A stretch of 64,000 nt of DNA. It comes from Albimonas sp963977235. GTDB lineage: Bacteria > Pseudomonadota > Alphaproteobacteria > Rhodobacterales > Rhodobacteraceae. Positions 49,571 through 58,638 of the stretch are shown in pieces. Each line of letters starts with the position of its first letter. The first letter of the stretch is position 1. The stretch covers positions 1-64,000 of the forward strand of contig NZ_CAXBOD010000015.1 of NCBI RefSeq assembly GCF_963977235.1, in the 5' to 3' direction. The notes under the pieces were generated by a model, which searched no databases, was not told where the DNA came from, and saw only the letters and a list, made by a program, of their open reading frames with translations. The position numbers were made by a program, and so were the translations under genes.

Positions 49571-50604
49571 TGCGCAAGCTTCCCATCCTGATCGGCCTCG
49601 TCGTCGTCGTCGTCTTCGTGCTGGTCAACTCGATCTTCATCGTGGACGAGCGTCAGCAGGCCCTGAAACTGCAGTTCGGTCAGGTCGTCGGCAAGACCGA
49701 GGGCTACCGGGAGCCGGGTCTCTACTTCAAGATCCCGCTGGTCCAGAACGTCGTCTTCTACGAGGACCGCATCCTGCCGCTGGAAGGCGGCGAGCTGGAG
49801 GTGACCCCGATCGACGACCGCCGTCTGGTCGTCGACGCCTTCGCCCGCTGGCGGATCACCGATCCGGTGCGGTTCCGCCAGGCGGTCAACAGCGAGCTGA
49901 ACGCCCTGCCGCGGCTGGAGCGGATCCTGAACGCCTCGCTCCGCGAGGTGCTGGGTTCGGTGACCTCCGACACGATCCTGTCGGACGAGCGGTCCGAGCT
50001 GATGACCCGCATCCGCGACACCACGCGGGCCCAGTCGCTGAACCTGGGCGTGCAGATCGTCGACGTGCGTCTGCGCCGGGTGGATCTGCCTCAGCAGAAC
50101 CTGCAGGCGACCTTCCAGCGGATGCAGGCCGAGCGTGAGCGCGAAGCCGCCGACGAGCGGGCCCGAGGCGAGGAGGCCGCGCAGCGGATCCGCGCCAATG
50201 CGGATCGCCAGGCGATCGAGCTGGTCTCGGAAGCGCGGCGGGAGTCGGAGGTGATCCGAGGCGAGGCCGATGGCGAGCGCAACCGGATCTTCGCGACCTC
50301 CTACGGTCGGGACGAGGAGTTCTTCTCCTTCTACCGGTCGCTGCGGGCCTATGAGGTCGCGCTGAAGGGGAACAACTCGTCGATCGTGCTGACGCCCGAC
50401 AGCGAGTTCTTCCAGTACTTTGGCGAGGGCAACCTCTCGGGGGCCTTCGTGGCCTCGACGGACGAGGAGCGTGCGGCCCGCGAGGCCGCGGCCTCGGAAG
50501 CGCCGAACGCCGAGGCGCCCGCCCCGGCCCCGGCCGAGCCGTCTTCGACCCCCGCTCCGGCCGGGCAGGCCGCGCCCTCGGGCGCTGCGCCTGCCGCGGA
50601 CTGA
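49570..50604 (+). CDS. hflC: HflC, partner of HflK
   Basis: A 344-residue SPFH protein. The N-terminal anchor (5-24) is followed by VDERQQALKLQFGQVVGK and RRVDLPQQNLQATFQRMQAERERE, typical of HflC. The last 40 or so residues are a low-complexity Ala/Pro tail, extending beyond the E. coli length (334). The start overlaps hflK. A strong hairpin follows. In many proteobacteria degP follows hflC; here only the DUF2065 gene does. Confidence 0.94.
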   Translation: MRKLPILIGLVVVVVFVLVNSIFIVDERQQALKLQFGQVVGKTEGYREPGLYFKIPLVQNVVFYEDRILPLEGGELEVTPIDDRRLVVDAFARWRITDPVRFRQAVNSELNALPRLERILNASLREVLGSVTSDTILSDERSELMTRIRDTTRAQSLNLGVQIVDVRLRRVDLPQQNLQATFQRMQAEREREAADERARGEEAAQRIRANADRQAIELVSEARRESEVIRGEADGERNRIFATSYGRDEEFFSFYRSLRAYEVALKGNNSSIVLTPDSEFFQYFGEGNLSGAFVASTDEERAAREAAASEAPNAEAPAPAPAEPSSTPAPAGQAAPSGAAPAAD

Positions 50605-50625
50605 GCGCGGGCCAGACGTGAACGG

Positions 50626-50655
50626 ACCGGCGGCGCGAGCGATCGCGCCGCCGGT
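50626..50655 (+). terminator. Terminator after hflC
   Basis: A perfect 13-base stem with loop GCGA, followed by CTTCGTTT. It is strong in pairing, with an interrupted U-tract, 22 bases beyond the hflC stop. Confidence 0.72.
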
Positions 50656-50708
50656 CTTCGTTTCGGGGGGACGCCGGCGCCCGGCAAGCCCCGCATTGCC
50701 TGCGCCCG

Positions 50709-50912
50709 TTGCCGGAGCCGTCGCCCGCCAAGCGTGACCTGATTTTCGCCCTCGGCGCGATCCTGGCCGTGGAGGGGCTGCTGCTGGCGACCTCGCCGCA
50801 ACGGCTCGAGCGGCTGCTGGAATTCATGCGCGAGATGGGGCCCGAGCGTCTGCGCTATGCCGGGTTGGGCTGCGCGACGCTGGGCGTGGCGATCCTGCTG
50901 CTGGTGCGCTGA
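50709..50912 (+). CDS. DUF2065 (YjeT-like) small membrane protein
   Basis: A 67-residue protein with two hydrophobic segments (about 11-29 and 48-66) joined by the loop SPQRLERLLEFMRE. LRYAGLGCATLGVAILLLVR is the recognised DUF2065 end. The only in-frame start before the conserved part is a TTG, unusual here and with a poor ribosome-binding site, so the exact start is uncertain. YjeT homologues are common next to hflC in proteobacteria, which supports the call. It may be cotranscribed despite the terminator before it. Confidence 0.78.
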   Translation: MPEPSPAKRDLIFALGAILAVEGLLLATSPQRLERLLEFMREMGPERLRYAGLGCATLGVAILLLVR

Positions 50913-50924
50913 GGGCGCGCCGGG

Positions 50925-52874
50925 TCAGACCGGTTCGGTCGCCACGCGGGCAAGGGGGGCGAGCAGCGCCTCGGTTCGCCTCGGCTCGGCGAACGGATGG
51001 GCCAGGCGCACGGACTCGGGCGAGAGGCGCGAGAGCGCGCGCGCCACGGGATCGAGCGTGCGCGCGACCTCCGACGAGCGGCCGAGGGCGTCGAGGCAGG
51101 CGGCCTTCAGCAGGCGGGTCTGGGCCCAGTCGGGGCGAAGGGCGAGGGCGCGGTCGGCGCATTCCAGCGCGCCTTCCATGTCGCCGATGGCAAAGCGCGC
51201 CAACGCCGGGGCGCGGATCCAGGCGGCGGCCTCGGCCGCGCCAGGGGCGGCGGCAAGCGCGCGGGCGGCCCAGTCGCCAGCCTCGTCCGCGTCGCCGGCA
51301 AGGGCCAGAAGGCGCGCCATCTCGCCGATCGCCGGGGCGAAGCCGGGGGCGATCGTCAGGGCGCGGAGCTGGTGGGCGCGGGCGCCGTCAGGATCGAGCA
51401 TCATCGAAGCCGCGAGGCCCAGCACGTGCTGGGGCCAGGGATCGCCCGGCGCCCGGCGAAGGGCGCGCAGGGCAAGCTCGCGCGCCCGGAACAGCGCCTC
51501 GCGCGGGCTCGCGGACCAGCCCGAGCCGCATTCCTCGAGATGGCTGAGCGCGAGCATGCAGAGCTCGGCCGCGTCCGCCTCGCCGGAGCGGGCGAGCGGT
51601 TCGAGCAGGGCGCGCGCCTCCTCCGCCGCGCGGGGCCCGCCGCGCATCACCAGCCCGCGGGCGCGCATCAGGCGCGGCCAGGGCCGGTCCGGGGGAGAGA
51701 GACTGTCCATCGCGGCGCGGGTCTCGAGCTCGGTCAGGTCGGCGCAGAGCGCGCCGGCGAGCGCCCGGCCAAGGCCGACGGCGGTCGAGAGTTCGCCGCC
51801 CGGCGCCATGGCGAGGCGCCGGGCGGCGACCGAGGCCGCGTCGCCCATGCGCGAGGCGGCGACCACCTCGGCCGCGGTCTCCTCCCCGATCTCGATGCGC
51901 AGGGTCACGGCGTAGTCGGCGGCGGCTGCAAGGTGGGCGATGGAAATGCCCGAGGCCTCGAGCGCCGCGGGGCCGCGCACGCGCATCCAGCAGATGCGGG
52001 AGAGCTGCTCGAGCGCGGCTTCGGCGACGGCCACGGCGACCGCGCTCGCGTCCGTCTGGCCAAGGCACGGGGCGAGCGCGACCAGCGGCCGGTCGTCGGG
52101 CGTGGGGGCGCGGGCGGCGCGCTCGACCATCGCCAGGGGCTTTGCCGTCGGCGTGCGGGGGGGGCGGGTCTCGGGGATCAGGGCCTCGAGGTCGATTTCG
52201 GGGGGGCCGCCGAGCTCTTCCTCGAACAGCGCGTTGCAGGCCTGAACCGCGCGCCTGGCCTGGGGAATGCGGCCGGCGGCGACGTGGATGCGCACCAGCG
52301 AGGCGTGCACGTCCTCCTGCAGGCTGTCGATGTCGAGCAGCTTGCGCGCGGCGGCGGCGGCGCGGTCGAGGCGCCCGGCGCTCTCGTCCAGAAGCATCAG
52401 ACGCAGGAGGCCGTCGCCCACCGCCGCCTCGATCTGGGAATTGCGGGCCGCGACCCAGTCCTGGAAGATCGCCTCGGGGACCGCAAGCGGCGACAGCAGC
52501 GGACCGCCATAGGTCTCGATCAGCATCGCGAGGCCCGAGGTCTCGCGGGCGGCGTAGGCGATCTCGACCCGCTCGAGGTCGGTGACGACCGAGCCGGGGA
52601 GCAGGGCGATCTGGCCGCCGGGCGTCTCGATCACCTGGTCGAAGAGCGGGCCCATGGCGCGCTTCATCCGCCGCAGTTCCTGGCGCAGCGAGGCGCGGCC
52701 CTGGTCGGGGGAGCCCTGGGACCACAGCAGGTCGACCAGCACGTCGCGGGTCGCCGTGCGGCCGGGCTGCATCGAGAGATAGGCCAGCACCGCCAGGCCC
52801 TTGGCGCCAAGCCCCGTGAGCGCGGCGCCGCAGGGGCGTCGCGCCAGGGCTGCGCCCAGCAGGCGCAGCTCCAT
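50925..52874 (-). CDS. SARP/BTAD-type regulator with TolB-like and TPR regions
   Basis: A 649-residue regulator. Residues 1-96 form an OmpR/SARP-like winged helix (GLGAKGLAVLAYLSMQPGRT, then DVLVDLLW), 97-235 a BTAD helical domain, 262-385 a TolB-N/adenylate-cyclase-associated type region (LVALAPCLG...ALEQLSRICWMRVRG), and 430-640 a TPR-like tract full of Ala-rich helical repeats. There is no receiver or kinase domain, so it is a one-component sensor-regulator. The start MELRLLG at 52874 suits the winged helix; an open frame to 53300 continues but is not conserved. It is divergent from the M3 peptidase gene. Confidence 0.82.
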   Translation of the reverse strand: MELRLLGAALARRPCGAALTGLGAKGLAVLAYLSMQPGRTATRDVLVDLLWSQGSPDQGRASLRQELRRMKRAMGPLFDQVIETPGGQIALLPGSVVTDLERVEIAYAARETSGLAMLIETYGGPLLSPLAVPEAIFQDWVAARNSQIEAAVGDGLLRLMLLDESAGRLDRAAAAARKLLDIDSLQEDVHASLVRIHVAAGRIPQARRAVQACNALFEEELGGPPEIDLEALIPETRPPRTPTAKPLAMVERAARAPTPDDRPLVALAPCLGQTDASAVAVAVAEAALEQLSRICWMRVRGPAALEASGISIAHLAAAADYAVTLRIEIGEETAAEVVAASRMGDAASVAARRLAMAPGGELSTAVGLGRALAGALCADLTELETRAAMDSLSPPDRPWPRLMRARGLVMRGGPRAAEEARALLEPLARSGEADAAELCMLALSHLEECGSGWSASPREALFRARELALRALRRAPGDPWPQHVLGLAASMMLDPDGARAHQLRALTIAPGFAPAIGEMARLLALAGDADEAGDWAARALAAAPGAAEAAAWIRAPALARFAIGDMEGALECADRALALRPDWAQTRLLKAACLDALGRSSEVARTLDPVARALSRLSPESVRLAHPFAEPRRTEALLAPLARVATEPV

Positions 52875-53263
52875 CGCGGGGCTGGCCGCCTCGCCGATCG
52901 ATTGCGCCGAGTGCCTCACGGCTGTTCCGCCATCGTCTCTGGCCGCAGTTCCGCCTGCGCCGCCGCGCACCATGCCCACACCTTCCCCGTCGCGCGGCGC
53001 GCCCCTGCGAAGGTCCGCCGCGATTGGTCCCGTTGGTTGCCCCCTGGTCGGCGGGTCCGGCCCCCTCGCCGTCGCCTCCGACCCCGATCTCGGCGCCGTC
53101 GCTGGCGGCCTCGGCCCGGCCCTGCTATGCCGGTCGCAGCCGCGCATCGCCTGCGCGTTCTCAAGACCTTCCGCGCGCCGCGGGTCCTTGGCAAGGGGCA
53201 AGCGGGCGCCTCCTCCCGCCCCGGCTGGGGATCCGGCCGCCTGGCGGGCCTCCACCGGGAGCC
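52875..53263. other. Intergenic region, SARP-type regulator / M3 peptidase
   Basis: A 389-base gene-free interval between divergent genes. Long open frames cross it on both strands, but none shows family similarity or a good ribosome-binding site. I find no convincing promoter box or repeat. If the regulator used an upstream start (a Met near 52973), about 100 of these bases would be coding. Confidence 0.55.
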
Positions 53264-55324
53264 ATGATGAGCCACGAGACCGCCTCCACCGCCGCCGCAT
53301 CCGTCGCCCTGGACGCGCCGACGCGCGAGCCCCACGGCCTGCCGCCCTTCGCCGCGGCCACGCCGCAGGCGATCCGCGAGGGCTTCGAGCGGGCGCTGGC
53401 CGATCACAAGGCCGAGATCGCCGCGATCCGCGATTCGGACGCGGCCCCCGACTTCGCCAACACCATCGAGGCGCTTGAGTCCGCGGGCCGCGGTCTGGGC
53501 CGGGTGGCGACGGTGTTCTACACGCTGGCCTCCACCTGCTCGGACGACGGGATCCGGGAGCTGGAGCGCGAGATGGCGCCGGTGATGTCGCGGCACTGGT
53601 CGGCCGTCTCGATGGATCCCAAGCTCGCCGCGCGGGTCGACGCCGTGCCCGACGCGGGGCTGAGCCCCGAGCAGGCGCGCGTCCTGTTCCTGTGGCGGCA
53701 GGGCTACGAGCGCTCCGGCGCGCGGCTCGACGACGCCGGGCGGGCGCGGCTGGCGGAGATCATGGAGGAGCTCTCGACGCTCGCCACCCGGTTCTCGCAG
53801 AACGTTCTGGCCGACGAGAGCGCCTGGTTCATGGAGCTGACGGCGGCCGATCTCGACGATCTGCCCGAGAGCCTGGTGGCCTCGGCGGCGCGGGCGGCGA
53901 AGGACCGGGGCAAGGACGGCCATGTGGTGACGCTGGCGCGGTCCTCGGTCGAGCCCTTCCTGAAGCTGGCGCCGCGGCGCGATCTGCGCGAGCGGGCCTG
54001 GCGGGCCTGGGTGTCGCGCGGAGCCAACGGGGGCGAGACCGACAACCGCGGGATCATCGCGCGCATCGTGGCGCTGCGGATCGAGCGGGCGAACCTGCTG
54101 GGCTTTGCGACCTTCGCCGATTTCAAGCTGGCGCCGGAGATGGCCAAGACCCCGGATGCGGTGCGCGAGCTGCTGATGCGGGTCTGGGGTCCGGCCAGGG
54201 CCAGGGCCGAGGCCGAGGCCGCGCGCCTGGGCGAGGTCGCGGCCGAGGAGGGCGCCAACCCCACGATCGAGGCCTGGGACTGGCGCTACTGGGCCGAGAA
54301 GGCCCGGGCCCGCGACCATGCGCTGTCGGAGGCGGAGCTGAAGCCCTACTTCCCGCTGTCGGGCATGATCGAGGCCGCGTTCGACTGCGCGGGCCGCCTG
54401 TTCGGGCTGGAGTTCCGCGAGGTCGAGGGCCTGACCCTGCACCATCCCGACGCCCGCGCCTGGGAGGTCAGCCGCGACGGCGAACCGATCGCGCTGTTCG
54501 TGGGCGACTATTTCGCCCGGCCCTCCAAGCGCTCGGGCGCCTGGATGAGCCAGATGGTGGGGCAGGAGGATTTCGATCCCGCCCTTGGCCGTGTGCGTCC
54601 GGTGATCCTCAACGTGATGAACTTCGCGCAGGGGGACGCGGAGACGCTGCTTTCGTTCGACGACGCCGGCACGCTGTTCCATGAGTTCGGGCATGCGCTG
54701 CACGGGATGCTGTCGGAGGTGAAGTATCCCTCCGTGTCGGGGACCTCGGTGGCGCGGGACTTCGTCGAACTGCCCTCGCAGCTCTACGAGCACTGGCTGG
54801 AGACGCCGGAGGTGCTGACCCGCCACGCCCGCCACTACCGGACGCGAGAGCCGATTCCCGCGGCGCTGATGGAGAAGATGCTGGCGGCGCGGAACTTCGG
54901 GCAGGGGTTCTCGACGGTCGAGTATCTGGCCTCGGCGCTGGTCGATCACGAGATGCACCGGCTGACCTCGGCCGACGGGTTCGAGGCGATGGAGTTCGAG
55001 GCCTCGGTGCTCAAGGGGATCGGGATGCCGGGCGCGATCGTCTCGCGCCATGCGGCCCCGCACTTCCTGCATGTGTTCTCGGGCGACGGCTATTCGGCGG
55101 GATACTACAGCTACATGTGGTCCGAGGTGATGGACGCCGACGCCTTTGCGGCCTTCGAGGAGGCGGGCGATCCGTTCGATCCGCAGACCGCCAGGCGCCT
55201 GGCCGACGAGATCCTGACGAAGGGCGGCAGCCGCGACCCGATGGAGGAATGGCTGGCCTTCCGGGGGCGCGAGCCGGATCCCGCGGCGATGCTCAAGGGC
55301 CGCGGCCTCGACGACGGCGCCTGA
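53264..55324 (+). CDS. M3-family oligopeptidase
   Basis: A 686-residue zinc peptidase of the thimet oligopeptidase family, cytoplasmic, degrading short peptides. The zinc site is HEFGHALHG at 473-481 with Glu502 in VELPSQ as third ligand. C-terminal HVFSGDGYSAGYYSYMWSEVM and the substrate-tyrosine region are as in Dcp and OpdA. Length fits both (about 680). Two adjacent ATGs (53264, 53267) follow a CGGGAG site. It ends at a large inverted repeat shared with convergent purN. Confidence 0.94.
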   Translation: MMSHETASTAAASVALDAPTREPHGLPPFAAATPQAIREGFERALADHKAEIAAIRDSDAAPDFANTIEALESAGRGLGRVATVFYTLASTCSDDGIRELEREMAPVMSRHWSAVSMDPKLAARVDAVPDAGLSPEQARVLFLWRQGYERSGARLDDAGRARLAEIMEELSTLATRFSQNVLADESAWFMELTAADLDDLPESLVASAARAAKDRGKDGHVVTLARSSVEPFLKLAPRRDLRERAWRAWVSRGANGGETDNRGIIARIVALRIERANLLGFATFADFKLAPEMAKTPDAVRELLMRVWGPARARAEAEAARLGEVAAEEGANPTIEAWDWRYWAEKARARDHALSEAELKPYFPLSGMIEAAFDCAGRLFGLEFREVEGLTLHHPDARAWEVSRDGEPIALFVGDYFARPSKRSGAWMSQMVGQEDFDPALGRVRPVILNVMNFAQGDAETLLSFDDAGTLFHEFGHALHGMLSEVKYPSVSGTSVARDFVELPSQLYEHWLETPEVLTRHARHYRTREPIPAALMEKMLAARNFGQGFSTVEYLASALVDHEMHRLTSADGFEAMEFEASVLKGIGMPGAIVSRHAAPHFLHVFSGDGYSAGYYSYMWSEVMDADAFAAFEEAGDPFDPQTARRLADEILTKGGSRDPMEEWLAFRGREPDPAAMLKGRGLDDGA

Positions 55325-55376
55325 GGCCGGGCGCCGGGGCCTTTGGCCCTCGCGCCGTTGGGAACGGCAGGCGACG

Positions 55377-55436
55377 GGGACGGCAGGGCGGGGCGATGGT
55401 GACGCGCAGCGGCGCCGAGGGCCGCCCTGCCGTCCC
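55377..55436. terminator. Large inverted repeat between M3 peptidase and purN
   Basis: Perfect 15-base arms (55377-55391 and 55422-55436) with a 30-base loop lie between convergent genes, 5 bases from the purN stop. It probably acts as a two-way transcription end although it lacks a U-run. Confidence 0.62.
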
Positions 55437-55440
55437 GCGC

Positions 55441-56055
55441 TCAGGCCGGCTGGTCGAGGATCGCGAAGGGCTCGCGGTCGCCCTGCGCAAAGCGGCGCAG
55501 CGCCTGCGGATACAGGCGATGCTCCTGGCGCAGAACCCTCGCCGCGAGCGTGTCGGCGTCGTCGGAGGGCAGCACCGGAACCACCGCCTGGCCCAGAATC
55601 GGCCCGAGATCGAGCTCTCCCGTCACCTCATGCACCGTGCAGCCATGGATGGCGCAGCCGGCCTCGATCGCGCGGGCATGGGTGTGCAGGCCCGGGAACA
55701 GGGGCAGCAGCGAGGGGTGGATGTTCAGCATCCGTCCCGTGTGGCCCGCCACGAACTCCGGCGTCAGCACCCGCATGAAGCCGGCGAGGCAGATCAGGTC
55801 CGGGCGGGCTGCGGCGAGGGCGGCGTTCAGCTCGGCTTCGAAGGCGTGGCGGTCGCCCTTGTGGGGGCGGTGGTCGACCGCCGACGTGGCGACGCCCCGC
55901 GCCGCCGCTTTCGCAAGGCCGCCCGCGTCGGCGCGGTTCGAGAGGACCAGCGCCGGCTCGCAGGGGTGGTCGGGGTCGGCCATGTCGGCGAGCAGCGCCT
56001 CCATGTTCGAGCCGCCGCCCGAGATCAGGATCGCGACGCGGACCTTGGCGTTCAC
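55441..56055 (-). CDS. purN: Phosphoribosylglycinamide formyltransferase
   Basis: A 204-residue enzyme transferring a formyl group from formyl-THF to GAR in purine synthesis. VAILISGGGSNMEALL binds the substrate phosphate, LAGFMRVLTPEFV and NIHPSLLPLFPGLHTH contain the catalytic Asn-His, and VTGELDLGPIL the Asp. The start is a GTG overlapping the purM stop (GTGA). It is the last gene of the unit. Confidence 0.95.
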   Translation of the reverse strand: MNAKVRVAILISGGGSNMEALLADMADPDHPCEPALVLSNRADAGGLAKAAARGVATSAVDHRPHKGDRHAFEAELNAALAAARPDLICLAGFMRVLTPEFVAGHTGRMLNIHPSLLPLFPGLHTHARAIEAGCAIHGCTVHEVTGELDLGPILGQAVVPVLPSDDADTLAARVLRQEHRLYPQALRRFAQGDREPFAILDQPA

Positions 56056-57095
56056 GCCAGCGTCCCGCGGTAGGAGACGCCCTCGCCCTGCGTGACCTCG
56101 CCGAGGCGGAAGACCGTCTCGCCCTCGGCCTCGAGCAGGGCGGAGAGCGCCTCGGCCCGCTTGGGTTCGACCACGATGCACAGGCCGACGCCGCAGTTGA
56201 AGACGCGCAGCAGTTCCGCCTCCTCCAGCCCGCCCGCATCGCGCAGCCAGGCGAAGACCGGCGGCAGCGTCCAGGAGGAGAGGTCGAGCGCGGCGCCCAG
56301 GCCCTCGGGCAGGACGCGGGGCAGGTTCTCGGTCAGGCCGCCGCCGGTGATGTGCGCGAAGCCGCGCACCCCGCCCGCGCGGAAGGCGGCGAGCGCCGGG
56401 CGCACGTAGATGCGGGTGGGGGTCAGCAGCGCCTCGCCCAGCGTGCCCTCGGAGAAGGGCGAGGGCGCCTCCCAGGTCAGGCCGGCATGATCGGCGACGC
56501 GGCGGACCAGCGAGAAGCCGTTGGAGTGGACGCCGTCGGAGGCCAGCCCCAGGATCACGTCGCCCGGCTGCGCCTCGGTCGGCAGGGTCTGGCCGCGCTC
56601 GGCCGCGCCGACGGCGAAGCCTGCGAGGTCGAAGTCGCCGGCCGCGTACATGCCGGGCATCTCGGCGGTCTCGCCCCCGATCAGGGCGCAGCCGGCGGTG
56701 CGGCAGCCCGCGGCGATGCCCTCGACCACGCGCGCGGCCTCGTCGACCGAGAGCTTGCCGGTGGCGAAATAGTCGAGGAAGAACAGGGGCTCCGCGCCCT
56801 GGCAGATCAGGTCGTTGACGCACATGGCGACCAGGTCGACGCCCACGCCGTCGAGGTGGCCGGTGTCGATGGCGATGCGCAGCTTGGTGCCCACGCCGTC
56901 GGTGGCCGCGACCAGCACCGGGTCCTGGAAGCCGGCCGCCTTCAGGTCGAAGAGCCCGCCAAAGCCGCCCAGCGCGTCGGCGACGCCGGGGCGGCGGGTG
57001 GAGGCGGCCGCGGGGCCGATGCGCTTGACCAGGTCGTCGCCCGCGTCGATGTCCACGCCCGCGTCGCGGTAGGTGAGGCCGTTGCGGCGGGTCAT
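56052..57095 (-). CDS. purM: Phosphoribosylformylglycinamidine cyclo-ligase
   Basis: A 347-residue ATP-dependent cyclo-ligase. AGVDIDAGDDLVKRIGP, GVGTKLRIA, MCVNDLICQGAEPLFFLDYFATGKL and GLASDGVHSNGFSLVR are hallmark segments. It precedes purN with a 4-base overlap and lies 78 bases downstream of the KAS gene on the same strand; the junction contains no clear terminator, so read-through is possible. Confidence 0.95.
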   Translation of the reverse strand: MTRRNGLTYRDAGVDIDAGDDLVKRIGPAAASTRRPGVADALGGFGGLFDLKAAGFQDPVLVAATDGVGTKLRIAIDTGHLDGVGVDLVAMCVNDLICQGAEPLFFLDYFATGKLSVDEAARVVEGIAAGCRTAGCALIGGETAEMPGMYAAGDFDLAGFAVGAAERGQTLPTEAQPGDVILGLASDGVHSNGFSLVRRVADHAGLTWEAPSPFSEGTLGEALLTPTRIYVRPALAAFRAGGVRGFAHITGGGLTENLPRVLPEGLGAALDLSSWTLPPVFAWLRDAGGLEEAELLRVFNCGVGLCIVVEPKRAEALSALLEAEGETVFRLGEVTQGEGVSYRGTLA

Positions 57096-57173
57096 GGCGG
57101 CTGTCCTCGCATCCCGTTGGGTTCGCCGCCCGTTTAGCGCGGGCCGGGAGCGGAGGAAAGCCGGTGCGCGGCC

Positions 57174-58481
57174 TCAGGCGGGCAGGGAGGCCGCCTCGCG
57201 GAACGCCAGGCAGGCGTTGACCCCGCCAAAGCCGAAGGCGTTGGAGAGCGCGGCCCGGATCGGGCGGGCGACGGGGCCGTCCGTCGCCAGCGTCCAGCCT
57301 CGGGCGGCGGGATCGGGGGCGGAGAGATTCGCGGCCGGCGGGATCGTCTGGCGGCGCAGGATCTCGACCGTGATCGCGGCCTCAATGGCCCCGGCGGCGC
57401 CGAGGAGGTGGCCGGTGTTGGCCTTGGTGGCGGTGACGGCGAGGTCGCGCCCTCGTCCGGGCAGGGCGGCGGCGAGGGCGGCGAGTTCGGCCGCGTCGCC
57501 CACGGGCGTCGAGGTGGAGTGGGCGTTGACGTAGTCGACTTCGCCCGGCGCGAGGCCGGCCATGGCCATCGCCTTCTCCATCGCCGCGCGCGGTCCGCGG
57601 CCGTCGGGGTGGCCCGCCGTGAGCTGGTAGGCGTCGGCGGCGCCTCCGTGGCCGGCCAGCACCGCGAGCGGCGTCGCGCCGCGGGCGCGGGCGTGGGAGA
57701 GGGTCTCGATCACCAGCGCCGCCGCGCCTTCCGACAGGACGAAGCCGGCCCGGGCCTGGTCGAGGGGGCGGGAGGCCTCCTCGGGGCGGTCGTTGAACTC
57801 GGTCGCGAGCGCTCGGGCCGCGCAGAACCCGCCGATGGAAATGGGGTCGACGCAGGCGTCGGCGCCGCCGACGAGGGCGACGTCGGCCTCGCCCGAGCGG
57901 ATCAGGCGCATGCCGTCGGCGATGGCCTGGGCGGAGGCGGCGCAGGCCGTGGTGGGCGCGCCGATAGGGCCCGAGAAGCCGTGGCGGATCGAGATCCAGC
58001 CGGCGGCGAGGTTGGGCAGGAACGAGGGCACCACGAAGGGCGACAGGCGGCGGGGCCCGCGCGCGCGGATCGTGTCCATGGCGTGGGTCATGGCCGGCAC
58101 GCCGCCGACGCCGGTTCCCACGATCGTGGCCGTCCGCGAGCGAGGCTCGCCCTCCGTGGGGGCCCAGCCCGCCTGGGCGAGCGCCTGGGAGGCGGCGACA
58201 AGCCCGTAGAGGATGAACAGGTCCATCTTTCGCAGGTCCTTGCCGTCGACGTGGTCGAGCGGGTCGAGCCCGTCGGCCTCGTCGCGTCCGGGAACCAGGC
58301 CGGCGATGCGGCAGGGATAGTCGGAGACGTCGAAGCGGTCGTTGGCCCGGATGCCGCTGCGTCCGGCCATCAGCGCGCGCCAGGTGGCCTCGATCCCCAC
58401 GCCGAGGGGCGAGACGGCGCCGAGGCCGGTCACCACGATGGGATCTCGGGGATCGGGGAGGGTCACGGGGGGAAAGGTCAT
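57174..58481 (-). CDS. Stand-alone beta-ketoacyl-ACP synthase (KAS II/FabF-type paralogue)
   Basis: A 435-residue condensing enzyme with catalytic Cys180 (TTACAAS), His321 (NAHSTSTP) and His358 (NTGHLLG), so it should be active. It differs from the fabF at 62969 throughout and has a distinct N-terminus MTFPPVTLPDPRDP and a longer loop at 62-80. It is away from the fatty acid gene block and sits next to a MarR-type gene and operators. A role in modified or specialised acyl chains rather than housekeeping synthesis is possible; it could also simply be a second FabF. Confidence 0.88.
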   Translation of the reverse strand: MTFPPVTLPDPRDPIVVTGLGAVSPLGVGIEATWRALMAGRSGIRANDRFDVSDYPCRIAGLVPGRDEADGLDPLDHVDGKDLRKMDLFILYGLVAASQALAQAGWAPTEGEPRSRTATIVGTGVGGVPAMTHAMDTIRARGPRRLSPFVVPSFLPNLAAGWISIRHGFSGPIGAPTTACAASAQAIADGMRLIRSGEADVALVGGADACVDPISIGGFCAARALATEFNDRPEEASRPLDQARAGFVLSEGAAALVIETLSHARARGATPLAVLAGHGGAADAYQLTAGHPDGRGPRAAMEKAMAMAGLAPGEVDYVNAHSTSTPVGDAAELAALAAALPGRGRDLAVTATKANTGHLLGAAGAIEAAITVEILRRQTIPPAANLSAPDPAARGWTLATDGPVARPIRAALSNAFGFGGVNACLAFREAASLPA

Positions 58482-58494
58482 GGCGGCCTCGCTG

Positions 58495-58520
58495 GTGCAG
58501 ATGCACTGTGTATATGCACA
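58495..58520. promoter_or_regulatory. Operator-like palindromes upstream of the KAS gene
   Basis: GTGCA-N2-TGCAC (58495-58506) is directly followed by TGTGTATATGCACA (58507-58520), a near-perfect palindrome. They lie 14-39 bases before the KAS start and 119 bases after the MarR gene on the same strand. MarR-type control of the KAS gene is inferred. Confidence 0.6.
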
Positions 58521-58638
58521 ACGCTAGGCGCAGGCAAGGCGCGGAGCGATGAAAGGGGGTCACATCGGCGCCAGCCGATGGCGGCCGAGGGGGGCTCGAT
58601 GCCCCCTGAGGACGCCACCTGGTACGGGGGCGGAGGCG

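Noticed and set aside
50925..53300. A 791-residue form of the SARP-type regulator
   Set aside because: The added N-terminal 140 residues are low-complexity and run across the divergent promoter region; the winged helix starts at MELRLLG.
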